From contig NZ_JACVPR010000001.1 of the NCBI RefSeq assembly GCF_018881775.1, forward strand, positions 62,001-126,000: a DNA stretch of 64,000 bases, given 5' to 3'. Below the pieces are notes generated by a model, which saw nothing but the letters and a program-made list of their open reading frames with translations, was not told the origin of the DNA and searched no databases. Every line of letters begins with the position of its first letter. Position 1 is the first letter of the stretch. The translations under genes were made by a program, and so were the position numbers. Positions 15,840 to 25,764 of the stretch are shown here, in pieces. The DNA comes from Polynucleobacter sp. MWH-Loch1C5. GTDB lineage: Bacteria; Pseudomonadota; Gammaproteobacteria; Burkholderiales; Burkholderiaceae.

Positions 15840-18536
15840 TCACACAGTCATAGGGTTAGGTTTATTAGGATCTAAGCCATACTTCTTCATCGCATCAGCA
15901 ACTACTTGATGCTTGATTTGACCCTCATCTGCCAAAGTTTTCAGAGCGGCTACCGTGACCCAACGACGATCAACCTCAAAGAAGTGGCGTAAGCGTTCGC
16001 GCGTATCAGAACGACCAAAGCCGTCCGTACCCAGGACTGTGTAACGTTTACCTAAATTATGAATCGCAGGACGAATTTGTTCTGCAAATAAACGAACATA
16101 GTCAGTCGCTGCAACCACCGGGCCGACTTGACTTACTAACATTTTTTCTACATGCGACAAGACAGGCTTATCAGTGGGATGTAAGAGATTATGGCGATTG
16201 ACCGCATTCCAATCACGAGCTAACTCTGTAAAGCTTGGACAACCCCAAATATCGGAAGCCACACCCCAATCATCACGCAACATATCAGCTGCTGCGATCA
16301 CTTCACGGAAGATGGTGCCGCTACCTAATAACTGAACACGCTGTTTAGCTTTGCTATCACCAACAGAAGTAAGGCGATACATTCCTTTAAGGATATCTTG
16401 CTCAGAACCTTTAGGCATTGCAGGATGCGCGTAGTTCTCATTCATCAGAGTAATGTAGTAATAGACATCCTCTTGATCGGTCATCATACGACGCATACCA
16501 TCTTGAATAATGACCGCTAACTCAAAGGCAAAACAGGGGTCATAACTGATACAGTTAGGTACTGCACCACTCCAGAGATGGCTATGACCATCTTCGTGTT
16601 GCAAGCCCTCGCCATTCAAGGTGGTTCGACCTGCAGTACCGCCGAGTAAGAAGCCACGACTTCTCATGTCACCCGCTGCCCATGCCAAGTCACCAATACG
16701 CTGGAAACCAAACATTGAATAGAAAATATAGAACGGCAACATGGGGACGCCATGTGTTGAATAAGAAGTAGCAGCAGCAATCCAGTCACACATAGCACCG
16801 GCTTCATTGATACCCTCTTGTAGGATTTGACCGTGTTTGTCTTCCTTGTAGAACATCAATTGATCATGGTCTTGCGGTGTATACAACTGTCCTACCTGAC
16901 TCCAAATACCCAATTGACGGAACATGCCCTCCATACCAAAAGTTCTAGACTCATCGGGCACGATAGGCACCACGCGCTTGCCGAGAACTTTGTCTTTGAT
17001 CACAATGTTTAGAAGGCGCACAAATGCCATCGTGGTTGAAATTTCACGACCTTCACTAGTAGCCTCTAGTAATGGCGCAAAAGTATCTAGTTTTGGCACT
17101 TCAAGAGACTCCGCCTTAGAGCGACGCTGCGGCAGATAGCCCCCTAACTCCATACGTCTAGAGCGCATGTACTCTAATTCTTTACTACCTTCTGGGAATT
17201 TCACATAAGGCAACTGAGCTAATTGATCATCTGGCACAGGAATATCAAAACGATCCCTGAAAGCACGAATATCATCATCACTCATTTTCTTAGCTTGGTG
17301 GGCAATATTCATCGCCTCACCAGAGCTACCCATACCGTAGCCTTTAATGGTCTTCGCTAAGATCACAGTCGGCTGACCCTTATGGTGAGTTGCTGCATGG
17401 AATGCTGCATAAACTTTATGAGGATCATGACCACCACGATTAAGGTTCCAAACATCCTCATCGCTCCAGTCAGCAACTAAGGCCTTCAGCTCTGGAGTAT
17501 TAAATACATGCTCACGAACATAAGCACCGTTTTTCGCCTTCAGAGTTTGATATTCGCCATCGACAATCTCGCCGAGGCGTTTCATCAAAATTCCTTTTTT
17601 ATCTCGCGCAAAGAGTGCATCCCAATGGGTGCCCCAAACAACCTTGATCACATTCCAGCCGGCACCGCGAAACTCGCTTTCGAGTTCTTGAATAATTTTG
17701 CCGTTTCCGCGAACAGGACCATCTAAGCGCTGCAAATTACAGTTAATGACAAAGCACAGGTTATCTAGATGCTCACGACCAGCCATACCAATCGCACCCA
17801 AGGACTCCGGCTCATCGGTTTCTCCGTCCCCCAAGAAAGCCCAGACTTTGCGACCCTCAGTCTTAGCCAAACCACGATCTTCCAAATAACGCATAAAACG
17901 CGCTTGATAAATCGCCATGATCGGACCGAGTCCCATTGAGACTGTCGGGAATTGCCAAAAATCTGGCATCAGCCAAGGATGCGGATAACTCGATATACCC
18001 TTACCGTCTACCTCTTGTCGGAAATTATCCAGGTGCTCGTCTGTCAATCGTCCTAGCATGTAAGCGCGCGCATAGACTCCTGGCGCTGAGTGTCCCTGAA
18101 CGAAGACCAAGTCTCCACCATGTTGCGCTGATGGAGCGTGCCAAAAATGGTTATAACCCACATCGTAGAGAGTCGCTGCGGACTGGAAAGATGAAATGTG
18201 TCCACCCACATTGGTATCTTTATTGGCGCGCAAAACCATCGCCATGGCATTCCAACGTGTATAAGAACGAATTCTGTGTTCAATTTCAGGGTCACCTGGC
18301 AACTTAGCCTGGCGCTCCACTGGAATCGTATTGATATAGGGTGTTTCTGCATGAAACGGCTGAACAACACCGTTGACACGAGCATATGAAATTTGCTCAT
18401 CGATGAGATATGCAGCGCGATCAACACCCTCATGAGTAATGACGCCTTGTAATGCATCTAGCCACTCTTTGGTTTCAATAGGGTCTTGGTCATTTACAGC
18501 TTGATTTTGGATCACTTGCTCGGGTACAGCAGCCAT
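15840..18536 (-). CDS. aceE: Pyruvate dehydrogenase E1 component, homodimeric type
   Basis: Thiamine-diphosphate-dependent decarboxylation of pyruvate and acetylation of lipoyl groups; 898 residues, typical of the alpha2 bacterial E1. The ThDP-binding motif is visible in FLGDGETDEPES through VINCNLQRLDG. HIARP-like early motifs are represented by YRRWNAMAMV-type text RYTRWNAMAMV-like residues near 85 (read as SYTRWNAMAMVLRAN), and GRTTLNGEGLQHEDGHS lies in the pyrimidine-binding part. An in-frame upstream start at 18560 exists, but GGAG lies about six bases before the ATG at 18536. It heads the operon and is divergent from a sensor kinase gene. Confidence 0.97.
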   Translation of the reverse strand: MAAVPEQVIQNQAVNDQDPIETKEWLDALQGVITHEGVDRAAYLIDEQISYARVNGVVQPFHAETPYINTIPVERQAKLPGDPEIEHRIRSYTRWNAMAMVLRANKDTNVGGHISSFQSAATLYDVGYNHFWHAPSAQHGGDLVFVQGHSAPGVYARAYMLGRLTDEHLDNFRQEVDGKGISSYPHPWLMPDFWQFPTVSMGLGPIMAIYQARFMRYLEDRGLAKTEGRKVWAFLGDGETDEPESLGAIGMAGREHLDNLCFVINCNLQRLDGPVRGNGKIIQELESEFRGAGWNVIKVVWGTHWDALFARDKKGILMKRLGEIVDGEYQTLKAKNGAYVREHVFNTPELKALVADWSDEDVWNLNRGGHDPHKVYAAFHAATHHKGQPTVILAKTIKGYGMGSSGEAMNIAHQAKKMSDDDIRAFRDRFDIPVPDDQLAQLPYVKFPEGSKELEYMRSRRMELGGYLPQRRSKAESLEVPKLDTFAPLLEATSEGREISTTMAFVRLLNIVIKDKVLGKRVVPIVPDESRTFGMEGMFRQLGIWSQVGQLYTPQDHDQLMFYKEDKHGQILQEGINEAGAMCDWIAAATSYSTHGVPMLPFYIFYSMFGFQRIGDLAWAAGDMRSRGFLLGGTAGRTTLNGEGLQHEDGHSHLWSGAVPNCISYDPCFAFELAVIIQDGMRRMMTDQEDVYYYITLMNENYAHPAMPKGSEQDILKGMYRLTSVGDSKAKQRVQLLGSGTIFREVIAAADMLRDDWGVASDIWGCPSFTELARDWNAVNRHNLLHPTDKPVLSHVEKMLVSQVGPVVAATDYVRLFAEQIRPAIHNLGKRYTVLGTDGFGRSDTRERLRHFFEVDRRWVTVAALKTLADEGQIKHQVVADAMKKYGLDPNKPNPMTV

Positions 18537-18633
18537 CTTTGTCTCCTTTGGGCTAATCAATACTCAGGGATTTTTGACCCCTGCCATATTTGTTATTTGG
18601 ATTCTATGTATGCTTCAAAAGCCTAACAAGAAA

Positions 18634-18671
18634 TTTTTCATATAACGAATACATTTCTCATAATATGAAAA
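18634..18671. promoter_or_regulatory. AT-rich inverted repeat between aceE and the sensor kinase
   Basis: TTTTCATAT near 18635-18643 and ATATGAAAA at 18663-18671 are inverted copies around a spacer of about 19 bases. A second small inverted repeat, CTTTC-N7-GAAAG, lies near 18708-18724. Position in the 227-base divergent control region suggests an operator, but the binding protein is unknown and the region is AT-rich. Confidence 0.3.
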
Positions 18672-18763
18672 TATGTTGCTAAGCAATAGAAAGGTACACT
18701 GTCATAACTTTCATGATGCGAAAGAATTAAACTTCCTAGTACTGCTGTTAACCCTAAAGAACC

Positions 18764-21256
18764 TTGGCTAGATCTATTCCTGAAACTATCAATTTGTATA
18801 TCGATCGCATACTGCCGCGAGCGATCAAGTACAAATCGTCGAGCTATTCCCTATTGTTCACCCCAATTTTGGCCATCGTGTTATTTACGCTGGCTATGAC
18901 CTTAATTCTTTGGACACTCAATTACCAAAATAAAAGCCAACAGGAATACACGCTCTATCGCGAGACTGCTTACGCAAAACAACGCATTCAAAATCGCTTT
19001 TTGAATAATGAAGAAAAGTTATTAGAGCTCAGCCGCGAAATTAGCAACTCAGTAAATCAAATGCGCTATCCAGATGCCATGCTGAAATCAGCCACGCGCT
19101 TGATTCAGGATAGCCCTGAAATACTGCACATTCGCTGGATTGACCGTGAACAGAATAGACTTTGGAGTATTCCTGTCAATGCTAGCGGTCGAGAATGGTT
19201 CGACCGAAGTGGTTCTAAAAAAATCATTGACGAAGAGTTAAATCGACTCTTTACCGAGGCTGTAGAAACGAATAAGCCTGACTACGGTCGCATACTCAAA
19301 CTCAAACTAGACACACAAAATAATCACAGCGCTGAAAGAGAAGCCATCTTTTGGCACATCACACCGATTATTCAATTTGGTAATGTCATCGGCGCGGTCG
19401 CTGTTCTTTATTCAGTTAAGGGCATTGTTAAACACACCATACCCAGTGAACTGAACGGCATCTATCGATTTAAGTTACTCGATGCGTACGGTCAGGAGGT
19501 AGCCATCTCCAATCCAAGACGCACCCCCGAAAAATCTCTGGAACATACAGTCACCCTAGATCGACCTTCGGTAGGTCTGAGCTTACATGTAGACAGCTAT
19601 CCACCACCCACTAACCTCACCTATCGTACATTACTGTGGCTAGTCATTGGTTTGTCGGCGTTTGTTTTGTGGAGTCTATGGTCAGTTTGGAGTGAAAGTA
19701 GACGTCGCTATATTGTGCAACGGGAACTTCAGACGGAAACCAATTTCCGTAAGGCCATGGAAGAATCCATGACGATTGGTATACGAGCACACGATATGAC
19801 TGGCCGCATTACCTATGTGAATCCAGCCTTCTCCAAAATGACAGGTTGGAGCAAAGATGAATTAGTGGGTATGGAAGCCCCTTTCCCCTTCTGGCCAAAA
19901 GAATATCAAGCTGAACTCATCAAAAAGATGCAAATTGCCCTGCAGGGTAAAGCCCCCAGCACAGGTTTCGAGGCTGTCATGGAGCGTAAAGATCACACAC
20001 GGATCAATACCCGGACTTTTGTGTCACCGCTAATCAATGAAAAAGGTGAGCAATCAGGCTGGATCAGTTCCATCGTCGATATTTCTGAGCCAATCAAAGC
20101 TCGTCAGGAACTAGCTCTTGCCCATGAGCGTTTTACAACCGTGCTTGAAAGTCTAGATGCTGCGGTCTCAGTGATATCACTGCAAAGCGGTCAATTACTT
20201 TTTGCCAATAAATATTACCGAGAGAACTTCGGCAACCACCCTAAAACTCACTTAGACCTTGCTGGACATGAAATCGAACCATCCGATGTAGATGCTCTCG
20301 ATATGGATGGAGTTGATGGCTTTGCAGGGCTACCCGCATCCGCCCTCACCCCGATTAACTCAGACTCACGCGAAGTCTTCATCGACAAGACTAAACAGTG
20401 GTTTGAAGTTCGTCGTCGTTACATTTCCTGGATTGATGGCCACCTCGCCCAGTTAATTGTGGCCACCGATATCAGCACTCGCAAAAAAGCTGAGGAAATG
20501 GCAAGGCAACAAGAAGAAAAAATGCAGTTTTCAAGTCGCTTGACGACGATGGGTGAAATGGCCTCCTCATTGGCTCACGAACTTAATCAACCATTAGCTG
20601 CCATTAGCAACTACTGCACTGGGATTGCCAATCGTCTGAAGTCAAGAAATGACTACGATATTGAAAAGGATATCTTACCGGCGATTGAAAAGGCCACCAA
20701 TCAAGCCCACCGAGCAGGAACGATCATTTCCAGAATTAAAGGATTTGTTAAACGTAGCCAGCCACAAAGTAAATTAGTCAACATTCAAGAAATCATTGAT
20801 GACTCCATTGGCTTAGCAGAAATCGAAGCTCAAAGATACGGTGTTAGGTTTCAGAGTATTTATGAAACGAATTTACCCCAGATCTTCGCAGATCCCATTT
20901 TGCTACAACAAGTAGTGGTGAATTTACTTAAAAATGGCACCGATGCAGTTAAGACTATTGAATCTAATTTAAGGAAGCTGATTCGAATTGAAGTTCGTGT
21001 GATTGAAACTCCTGAAGGAGACATGTTACGCATACAAGTCAGTGATCAAGGCCCTGGAATTCCTTTAGAAATCATAGAGCGCCTCTATGAACCATTCTTT
21101 AGCACCAAGACTGACGGCATGGGTATGGGGCTGAATATCTGTCGTTCTATTATTGAATCCCACCACGGTCGCTTGTGGGTGGAAAATAACGCGACCGAAA
21201 AAGATCCAAGTCGACCCGGCTGCACCTTTACAATACTACTTCCTATTAGAAATTAA
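18764..21256 (+). CDS. Membrane PAS-domain sensor histidine kinase (FixL/DctB-like layout)
   Basis: An 830-residue two-component sensor. A membrane segment (about 28-50) and a second (about 289-310) flank an extracytoplasmic region of about 240 residues. Two PAS modules follow (about 330-450, with ITYVNPAFSKMTGWS; about 455-570). The kinase core has the phosphoacceptor His605 in SLAHELNQPLAAISNY, then N (LLKNGTDAV), G1 (SDQGPGIP), F (EPFFSTK) and G2 (GMGMGLNI) boxes. The start is a TTG at 18764 without a clear ribosome site, so the N-terminus is uncertain. The regulator gene follows after 5 bases. The signal is unknown; divergence from aceE hints at pyruvate or acetate metabolism (inference). 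Confidence 0.9.
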   Translation: MARSIPETINLYIDRILPRAIKYKSSSYSLLFTPILAIVLFTLAMTLILWTLNYQNKSQQEYTLYRETAYAKQRIQNRFLNNEEKLLELSREISNSVNQMRYPDAMLKSATRLIQDSPEILHIRWIDREQNRLWSIPVNASGREWFDRSGSKKIIDEELNRLFTEAVETNKPDYGRILKLKLDTQNNHSAEREAIFWHITPIIQFGNVIGAVAVLYSVKGIVKHTIPSELNGIYRFKLLDAYGQEVAISNPRRTPEKSLEHTVTLDRPSVGLSLHVDSYPPPTNLTYRTLLWLVIGLSAFVLWSLWSVWSESRRRYIVQRELQTETNFRKAMEESMTIGIRAHDMTGRITYVNPAFSKMTGWSKDELVGMEAPFPFWPKEYQAELIKKMQIALQGKAPSTGFEAVMERKDHTRINTRTFVSPLINEKGEQSGWISSIVDISEPIKARQELALAHERFTTVLESLDAAVSVISLQSGQLLFANKYYRENFGNHPKTHLDLAGHEIEPSDVDALDMDGVDGFAGLPASALTPINSDSREVFIDKTKQWFEVRRRYISWIDGHLAQLIVATDISTRKKAEEMARQQEEKMQFSSRLTTMGEMASSLAHELNQPLAAISNYCTGIANRLKSRNDYDIEKDILPAIEKATNQAHRAGTIISRIKGFVKRSQPQSKLVNIQEIIDDSIGLAEIEAQRYGVRFQSIYETNLPQIFADPILLQQVVVNLLKNGTDAVKTIESNLRKLIRIEVRVIETPEGDMLRIQVSDQGPGIPLEIIERLYEPFFSTKTDGMGMGLNICRSIIESHHGRLWVENNATEKDPSRPGCTFTILLPIRN

Positions 21257-21261
21257 CGGCT

Positions 21262-21885
21262 ATGAACAATAAAACTGAAATCGTTTATGTTGTAGATGAT
21301 GATGAGGCTGTCAGAGACTCATTAACTTGGTTACTAGAAAGTAATGGCTACACAGTCAAATGCCAACCTAGTGCCGAAAAATTTCTGCAATCCCTGCAAA
21401 ACGATAATAGAGACACCGTCGCTTGTTTAATTCTTGATGTTCGTATGCCTGGAATGTCAGGACTTGAACTTCAAGAACGTCTATTAGCAGAAGGCATCCC
21501 AATGCCCATCGCTTTCATTACTGGCCATGGCGACGTATCTATGGCGGTCTCTACGATGAAAAAGGGAGCGGTAGACTTTATTGAAAAACCCTTTAAAGAG
21601 AGTGAACTCAAAACACTGGTAGAAAAAATGTTGACGCGTGCTCGCGTAGATTATGCGAAGGCTGACCAACAGAAAAATACTCAAAGTTTGCTAGGCAAGT
21701 TAACTGGCCGAGAAAAACAAGTATTAGAGAGAATCGTTGCCGGTCGCCTGAATAAGCAGATTGCTGACGATCTCAATATCTCCATAAAAACAGTCGAAGC
21801 TCATCGTGCCAATATTATGGAAAAACTTAATGTCAATACGGTCGCAGACCTATTGCGTCTAGCACTCTCGGAGACCAATCAATAA
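21262..21885 (+). CDS. FixJ-type response regulator with LuxR-type HTH
   Basis: A 207-residue DNA-binding regulator. The receiver domain (1-120) has the acidic VVDDDEAV cluster, phospho-acceptor Asp59 in [12 protein letters not shown], and the signalling Lys in FIEKPFKE. The C-terminal LuxR/NarL-type helix-turn-helix (about 142-200: [24 protein letters not shown]) has the usual [13 protein letters not shown] recognition helix. Certainly the partner of the adjacent HELNQPL-type kinase. Its stop overlaps the folD start by one base, so the pair is co-transcribed with folD. Confidence 0.93.
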   Translation: MNNKTEIVYVVDDDEAVRDSLTWLLESNGYTVKCQPSAEKFLQSLQNDNRDTVACLILDVRMPGMSGLELQERLLAEGIPMPIAFITGHGDVSMAVSTMKKGAVDFIEKPFKESELKTLVEKMLTRARVDYAKADQQKNTQSLLGKLTGREKQVLERIVAGRLNKQIADDLNISIKTVEAHRANIMEKLNVNTVADLLRLALSETNQ

Positions 21886-22730
21886 TGCCTGCCCAACTGC
21901 TTGACGGCAATCAACTGGCCAAAAAGATTCGACTCGAGATTGCAACGCGTACAGCACTGTTAATTGCCAAAGGCAAAAAACCAGGTCTCGCGGTATTACT
22001 CGTCGGGGAAGATCCTGCTAGCCAAGTCTACGTTCGCAACAAAGTGAAAGCGTGCGAAGAAGTTGGTATGTATTCAATTTTGGAACGTCATCCAGCCGAG
22101 CTCAGTGAAACCGCTCTTCTAAAGAGAATTCATGAGCTCAATCTCGACCCTCAGATTAACGGTATTTTGGTGCAACTACCTCTGCCTGCTCATATTGATA
22201 GTCACCGCGTCATTGAAGCGATTGCACCCGAGAAAGATGTGGATGGTTTTCACGTTGCCAATGCCGGTGCACTCATGATTGGAGCTCCGCTCTTTAAACC
22301 CTGTACGCCCTATGGTTGTATGAAGATGCTAGAGAGCATTGACTACCCTATTAAAGGCGCACGTGCAGTCGTGGTTGGTGCATCTAATATCGTGGGAAAA
22401 CCCATGGCTATGCTTTTACTAGCAGCTGGCGCCACAGTCACGATTTGTAACAGTAAAACTAAAGACCTAGCAGCGCATACCAAAGAAGCCGATATCTTAG
22501 TGGTGGCTACAGGTAAGCCTAAGATGATTACCGGCCAGATGGTTAAATCGGGAGCTGTAGTTATCGATGTGGGTATTAATCGTCTACCCGATGGCAAGCT
22601 GTGCGGCGATGTTGACTTTGACGAAGTGAAATACAAAGCGGGCGCCATCACTCCCGTACCCGGAGGCGTTGGGCCGATGACCATCACCATGTTATTACTC
22701 AACACCTTGGAGGCTGCTGAGCGCAGCTAA
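21885..22730 (+). CDS. folD: Methylenetetrahydrofolate dehydrogenase / cyclohydrolase
   Basis: Bifunctional one-carbon enzyme interconverting methylene-, methenyl- and formyl-tetrahydrofolate with NADP+. The 281-residue length is standard. Signatures include [20 protein letters not shown] (with the catalytic Lys/Tyr region), [40 protein letters not shown] and [11 protein letters not shown]. The ATG overlaps the response-regulator stop (TAATG). A terminator follows, so the kinase-regulator-folD operon ends here. Confidence 0.97.
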   Translation: MPAQLLDGNQLAKKIRLEIATRTALLIAKGKKPGLAVLLVGEDPASQVYVRNKVKACEEVGMYSILERHPAELSETALLKRIHELNLDPQINGILVQLPLPAHIDSHRVIEAIAPEKDVDGFHVANAGALMIGAPLFKPCTPYGCMKMLESIDYPIKGARAVVVGASNIVGKPMAMLLLAAGATVTICNSKTKDLAAHTKEADILVVATGKPKMITGQMVKSGAVVIDVGINRLPDGKLCGDVDFDEVKYKAGAITPVPGGVGPMTITMLLLNTLEAAERS

Positions 22731-22748
22731 ATCCATCTTGGGCTTGTG

Positions 22749-22779
22749 GTTCAATTCTTAGATTGAACTGATTTTTTTT
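22749..22779 (+). terminator. Terminator after folD
   Basis: Stem GTTCAAT / ATTGAAC around a six-base loop, then TGA and eight T. AT-rich stem, but placement between folD and prlC fits. Confidence 0.6.
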
Positions 22780-22802
22780 GCACTTAGATGCATAATTTAG
22801 TC

Positions 22803-24884
22803 ATGAACCCACTACTAGCCATCGGTCATGGTCTGCCGAACTATCAGGCCATTTGCGCGCAGGATATTCAACCCGCCATTAGCGAGCTATTATCCAAAGC
22901 AGAAGCTGCGGTCGCCAAATCAACCGCTTCTGATACGGCAAACACCTGGGATGACTTAGTAGAACCGCTTGAAGAAGCGACCGAGGCATTAGGCCGTGCC
23001 TGGGGCGTCATTGGCCATCTGAATAGTGTCAAGGATAGTCCTGAGTTACGGGATGCCTACGGCGCGATGCTGCCCGAAGTGACTGCATTTTGGAGTCGCT
23101 TGGGACAAAACTTAGAGCTTTATAAAAAATATAAAGCCCTGAAAGAAAGTGCTTCATTTTCAAGCTTGAATACCGCGCAAAAAAAGGTGATTGAAAATGC
23201 CTTGCGTGATTTTCGTTTAGGGGGCGCTGAACTGAGCGATACTGAAAAACCGAGGTTTTCAGAAATTCAAGAACGTCAAGCCACACTAGCAAAAGAATTT
23301 TCTGATCATGTGCTCGATGCCACAGATCAATTCGTCTACGCAACAGATAAGCCTGAGGATGTCGCAGGAATACCAGAAGATGCTCTAGCGAGCGCAGCAC
23401 AATTAGCCCAAGAAAAAGGACTGCGTGGCTGGGCATTTAGTCTTCACTTCCCATCGTATTTTCCAGTCCAGCAGTACGCAAACAATCGTACCCTGCGTCA
23501 AAAAATGTATGAGGCCTACGTAACCCGTGCCTCCGAATTGGGTCCTCAGTATGGTCAAGGTCAAGCTGAGTGGAATAACCAAGCGAATGTTTTAGAACAA
23601 CTACGTCTCAGAGATGAGGAAGCAAAAATGTTGGGCTACGCTAACTATGCCGCGCTAAGCCTCGCTCCCAAGATGGCCAAAACAGTTCAGCAGGTTGATC
23701 AATTCTTAACTGACTTTGCCAAACGAGCACAAACATTTGCACGTCAAGACTGGTCTGAGTTAACGGCTTTTGCCAAAGAACATTTACAACTAAGTAAGCT
23801 CGAGCCTTGGGATGTGGCATATGCATCAGAAAAATTAAAAGAAGCTAAATACTCTTTTTCAGAACATGAAGTTAAGCAGTATTTCCCGCTACCCCAAGTA
23901 CTTAAGGGTTTATTCATGGTAGTACAAACGCTATTTGGCGTTCGTATTGAAAAAGATGCCTTACCCGTATGGCATGACACCGTAGAGTCCTTCAAAGTTA
24001 TCAATCAGCAAGAGGAAGTTGTAGCCCATTTTTATATAGACCCCTACGCCCGACCTGGTAAAAGAGGTGGGGCTTGGATGGATGACGCAAGAGGCCGTCG
24101 TTTGTTGCCTGATGGAAAAATTCAAACACCTGTTGCTTACTTGGTTTGCAACTTCCCTGCTCCCGTCACTATCAATGGCGTGACTAAACAACCTACGATC
24201 AGCCATGACGATGTCATCACCATGTTCCATGAATGCGGCCATGGTCTACATCACATGTTGACTCAGGTGAATACCTTGGGCGTATCTGGTATCAATGGCG
24301 TTGAATGGGATGCGGTTGAGTTACCCAGTCAATTCATGGAAAACTTTTGCTGGGAATGGGAAGTCTTACAAAAAATGACCGCTCATATTGATAGCGGTGA
24401 AAGTCTGCCACGTCATTTATTTGAGAAGATGATTGCGGCAAAAAATTTCCAAAACGGGCTAGGTACGCTCAGACAACTTGTCTTCTCACTGACTGACTGG
24501 CGCCTGCACTCTAGCTTTAATCCCCATGAAGCAGATCAAAGTGCTGTTTTGCAATTATCGAGGGCAATCAATGACGAGTTTCACGTCATTCCTCAATCTG
24601 ATATCTCACGTTGGCCCTACACTTTCAGCCATATATTTGCTGGTGGCTACGCAGCAGGCTACTATAGCTACAAATGGGCAGAGGTTCTATCAGCAGATGC
24701 CTATGCAGCCTTCGAAGAAGCTGCAGAAAAGACCGGTTCAATCTTAAATGCTGAAGTCGGCCAGCGCTATCAAAGAGAGATATTGGCAGTGGGCGGTAGT
24801 CGCAGTGCTGCTGAATCCTTTGTGGCATTCAGAGGTCGAGAGCCAGAAATAGACGCACTGCTACGCCACGGTGGTTTAGCTTAA
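22803..24884 (+). CDS. prlC: Oligopeptidase A, M3 family metallopeptidase
   Basis: A 693-residue cytoplasmic zinc endopeptidase degrading short peptides, including cleaved signal peptides. The M3 zinc motif HECGHGLHHM (HExxH) is followed by the downstream Glu in ELPSQFMENFCWEWE; the C-terminal HIFAGGYAAGYYSYKWAEVLS is the conserved substrate-binding region. The ATG at 22803 (protein MNPLLAIGHG) matches family N-termini better than the in-frame ATG at 22788. CATAAT lies 6 bases before this ATG with no ribosome site. It converges with xth and overlaps it by nine bases. Confidence 0.95.
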   Translation: MNPLLAIGHGLPNYQAICAQDIQPAISELLSKAEAAVAKSTASDTANTWDDLVEPLEEATEALGRAWGVIGHLNSVKDSPELRDAYGAMLPEVTAFWSRLGQNLELYKKYKALKESASFSSLNTAQKKVIENALRDFRLGGAELSDTEKPRFSEIQERQATLAKEFSDHVLDATDQFVYATDKPEDVAGIPEDALASAAQLAQEKGLRGWAFSLHFPSYFPVQQYANNRTLRQKMYEAYVTRASELGPQYGQGQAEWNNQANVLEQLRLRDEEAKMLGYANYAALSLAPKMAKTVQQVDQFLTDFAKRAQTFARQDWSELTAFAKEHLQLSKLEPWDVAYASEKLKEAKYSFSEHEVKQYFPLPQVLKGLFMVVQTLFGVRIEKDALPVWHDTVESFKVINQQEEVVAHFYIDPYARPGKRGGAWMDDARGRRLLPDGKIQTPVAYLVCNFPAPVTINGVTKQPTISHDDVITMFHECGHGLHHMLTQVNTLGVSGINGVEWDAVELPSQFMENFCWEWEVLQKMTAHIDSGESLPRHLFEKMIAAKNFQNGLGTLRQLVFSLTDWRLHSSFNPHEADQSAVLQLSRAINDEFHVIPQSDISRWPYTFSHIFAGGYAAGYYSYKWAEVLSADAYAAFEEAAEKTGSILNAEVGQRYQREILAVGGSRSAAESFVAFRGREPEIDALLRHGGLA

Positions 24885-25709
24885 TGTAGCAATGATGGGC
24901 GTATGATCTGATGGCTGCTCCCAAGTGCGTGGCAGCTTATCTACCTCACAGGCCAGGCAGTCTTTAGCTAGTTGTGCACTCAGTAAAATGTGGTCAATGC
25001 GTAAACCTGCATTGCGTCTAAACGCCATCATTCGATAATCCCACCACGTGAATGTCTTCGGCGCTTGCTCAAACAGTCGAAATGCGTCCTGAAAGCCCAG
25101 TTCAAGCAAGCGTTTAAAGGCCTCTCTCTCGGGTGGCGATACTAAATTTTGTCCAAGCCAAGCTGTTGGATCATGAACATCAGCATCCTCCGGAGCAATG
25201 TTGTAATCCCCCAGTAAAGCTATGTTTTCATGCTTTTGTAATTCAGCTTTTAGCCACTCCTCAAGTGCTGACAACCACAACAACTTGTAATTAAATTTAT
25301 CGCTACCTGGGGCCTGACCGTTCGGGAAATAAGCAGAAATGAGTCGTACTGGCGCACGTCCCTTAAATGCTATGGTGGCGGCAATAATGCGTTGCTGCTC
25401 ATCTGCAAATACAGGGTTATTTTTCTGCAAACTCAGAAATGTCGTTTGAGGATCCGTCGCTGTTGCAGCCAAAGCAGCTCGACGAACCACCAAGGCTACC
25501 CCGTTATATGTTTTTTGACCAGCAGTGACAGCCCAATACCCCGCTTCTTCCAAGTCTTGATGAGGGAACTTATCATCGGTCAGCTTCAACTCCTGCAAGC
25601 AAACAGCGTCAATCGGCTTTTGCTCTTTTTCGCAATGCTTTAGCCACTGCACAAGATGCGGCATGCGCACCTTAATTGAATTTACGTTCCAACTAGCAAT
25701 ACGAATCAA
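24876..25709 (-). CDS. xth: Exodeoxyribonuclease III
   Basis: AP endonuclease/3'-5' exonuclease for base-excision repair; 277 residues. Motifs of the family: SWNVNSIKVR with catalytic Asn, CLQELKLTD with metal-binding Glu, GDYNIAP with Asp/Asn, WWDYRMMAFRRNAGLRIDHIL, and SDHTPI with catalytic Asp-His at the C-terminus. It lies downstream of ntrC and converges on prlC with a nine-base overlap of coding ends. Confidence 0.95.
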   Translation of the reverse strand: MIRIASWNVNSIKVRMPHLVQWLKHCEKEQKPIDAVCLQELKLTDDKFPHQDLEEAGYWAVTAGQKTYNGVALVVRRAALAATATDPQTTFLSLQKNNPVFADEQQRIIAATIAFKGRAPVRLISAYFPNGQAPGSDKFNYKLLWLSALEEWLKAELQKHENIALLGDYNIAPEDADVHDPTAWLGQNLVSPPEREAFKRLLELGFQDAFRLFEQAPKTFTWWDYRMMAFRRNAGLRIDHILLSAQLAKDCLACEVDKLPRTWEQPSDHTPIIATLS

Positions 25710-25744
25710 GGTCGTCGCACCCGTCGAGTCAAAATCATATTATC

Positions 25745-25764
25745 AACTAATTCTTGAATTAGTT
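25745..25764. repeat. Perfect palindrome at the ntrC stop codon
   Basis: AACTAATTC and GAATTAGTT flank a two-base centre; the left minus-strand arm contains the ntrC stop. No T run follows on the minus strand, so it is not a classical terminator. It could stabilise the 3' end or be chance in AT-rich DNA. Confidence 0.4.

Noticed and set aside
17936..18307. 123-codon frame opposite aceE
   Set aside because: Overlaps highly conserved E1 coding sequence and shows no domain or start signal.
22343..22705. 120-codon frame opposite folD
   Set aside because: Antisense shadow of the FolD NADP-binding domain.
23029..23436. 135-codon frame opposite prlC
   Set aside because: Antisense shadow within the oligopeptidase coding region.
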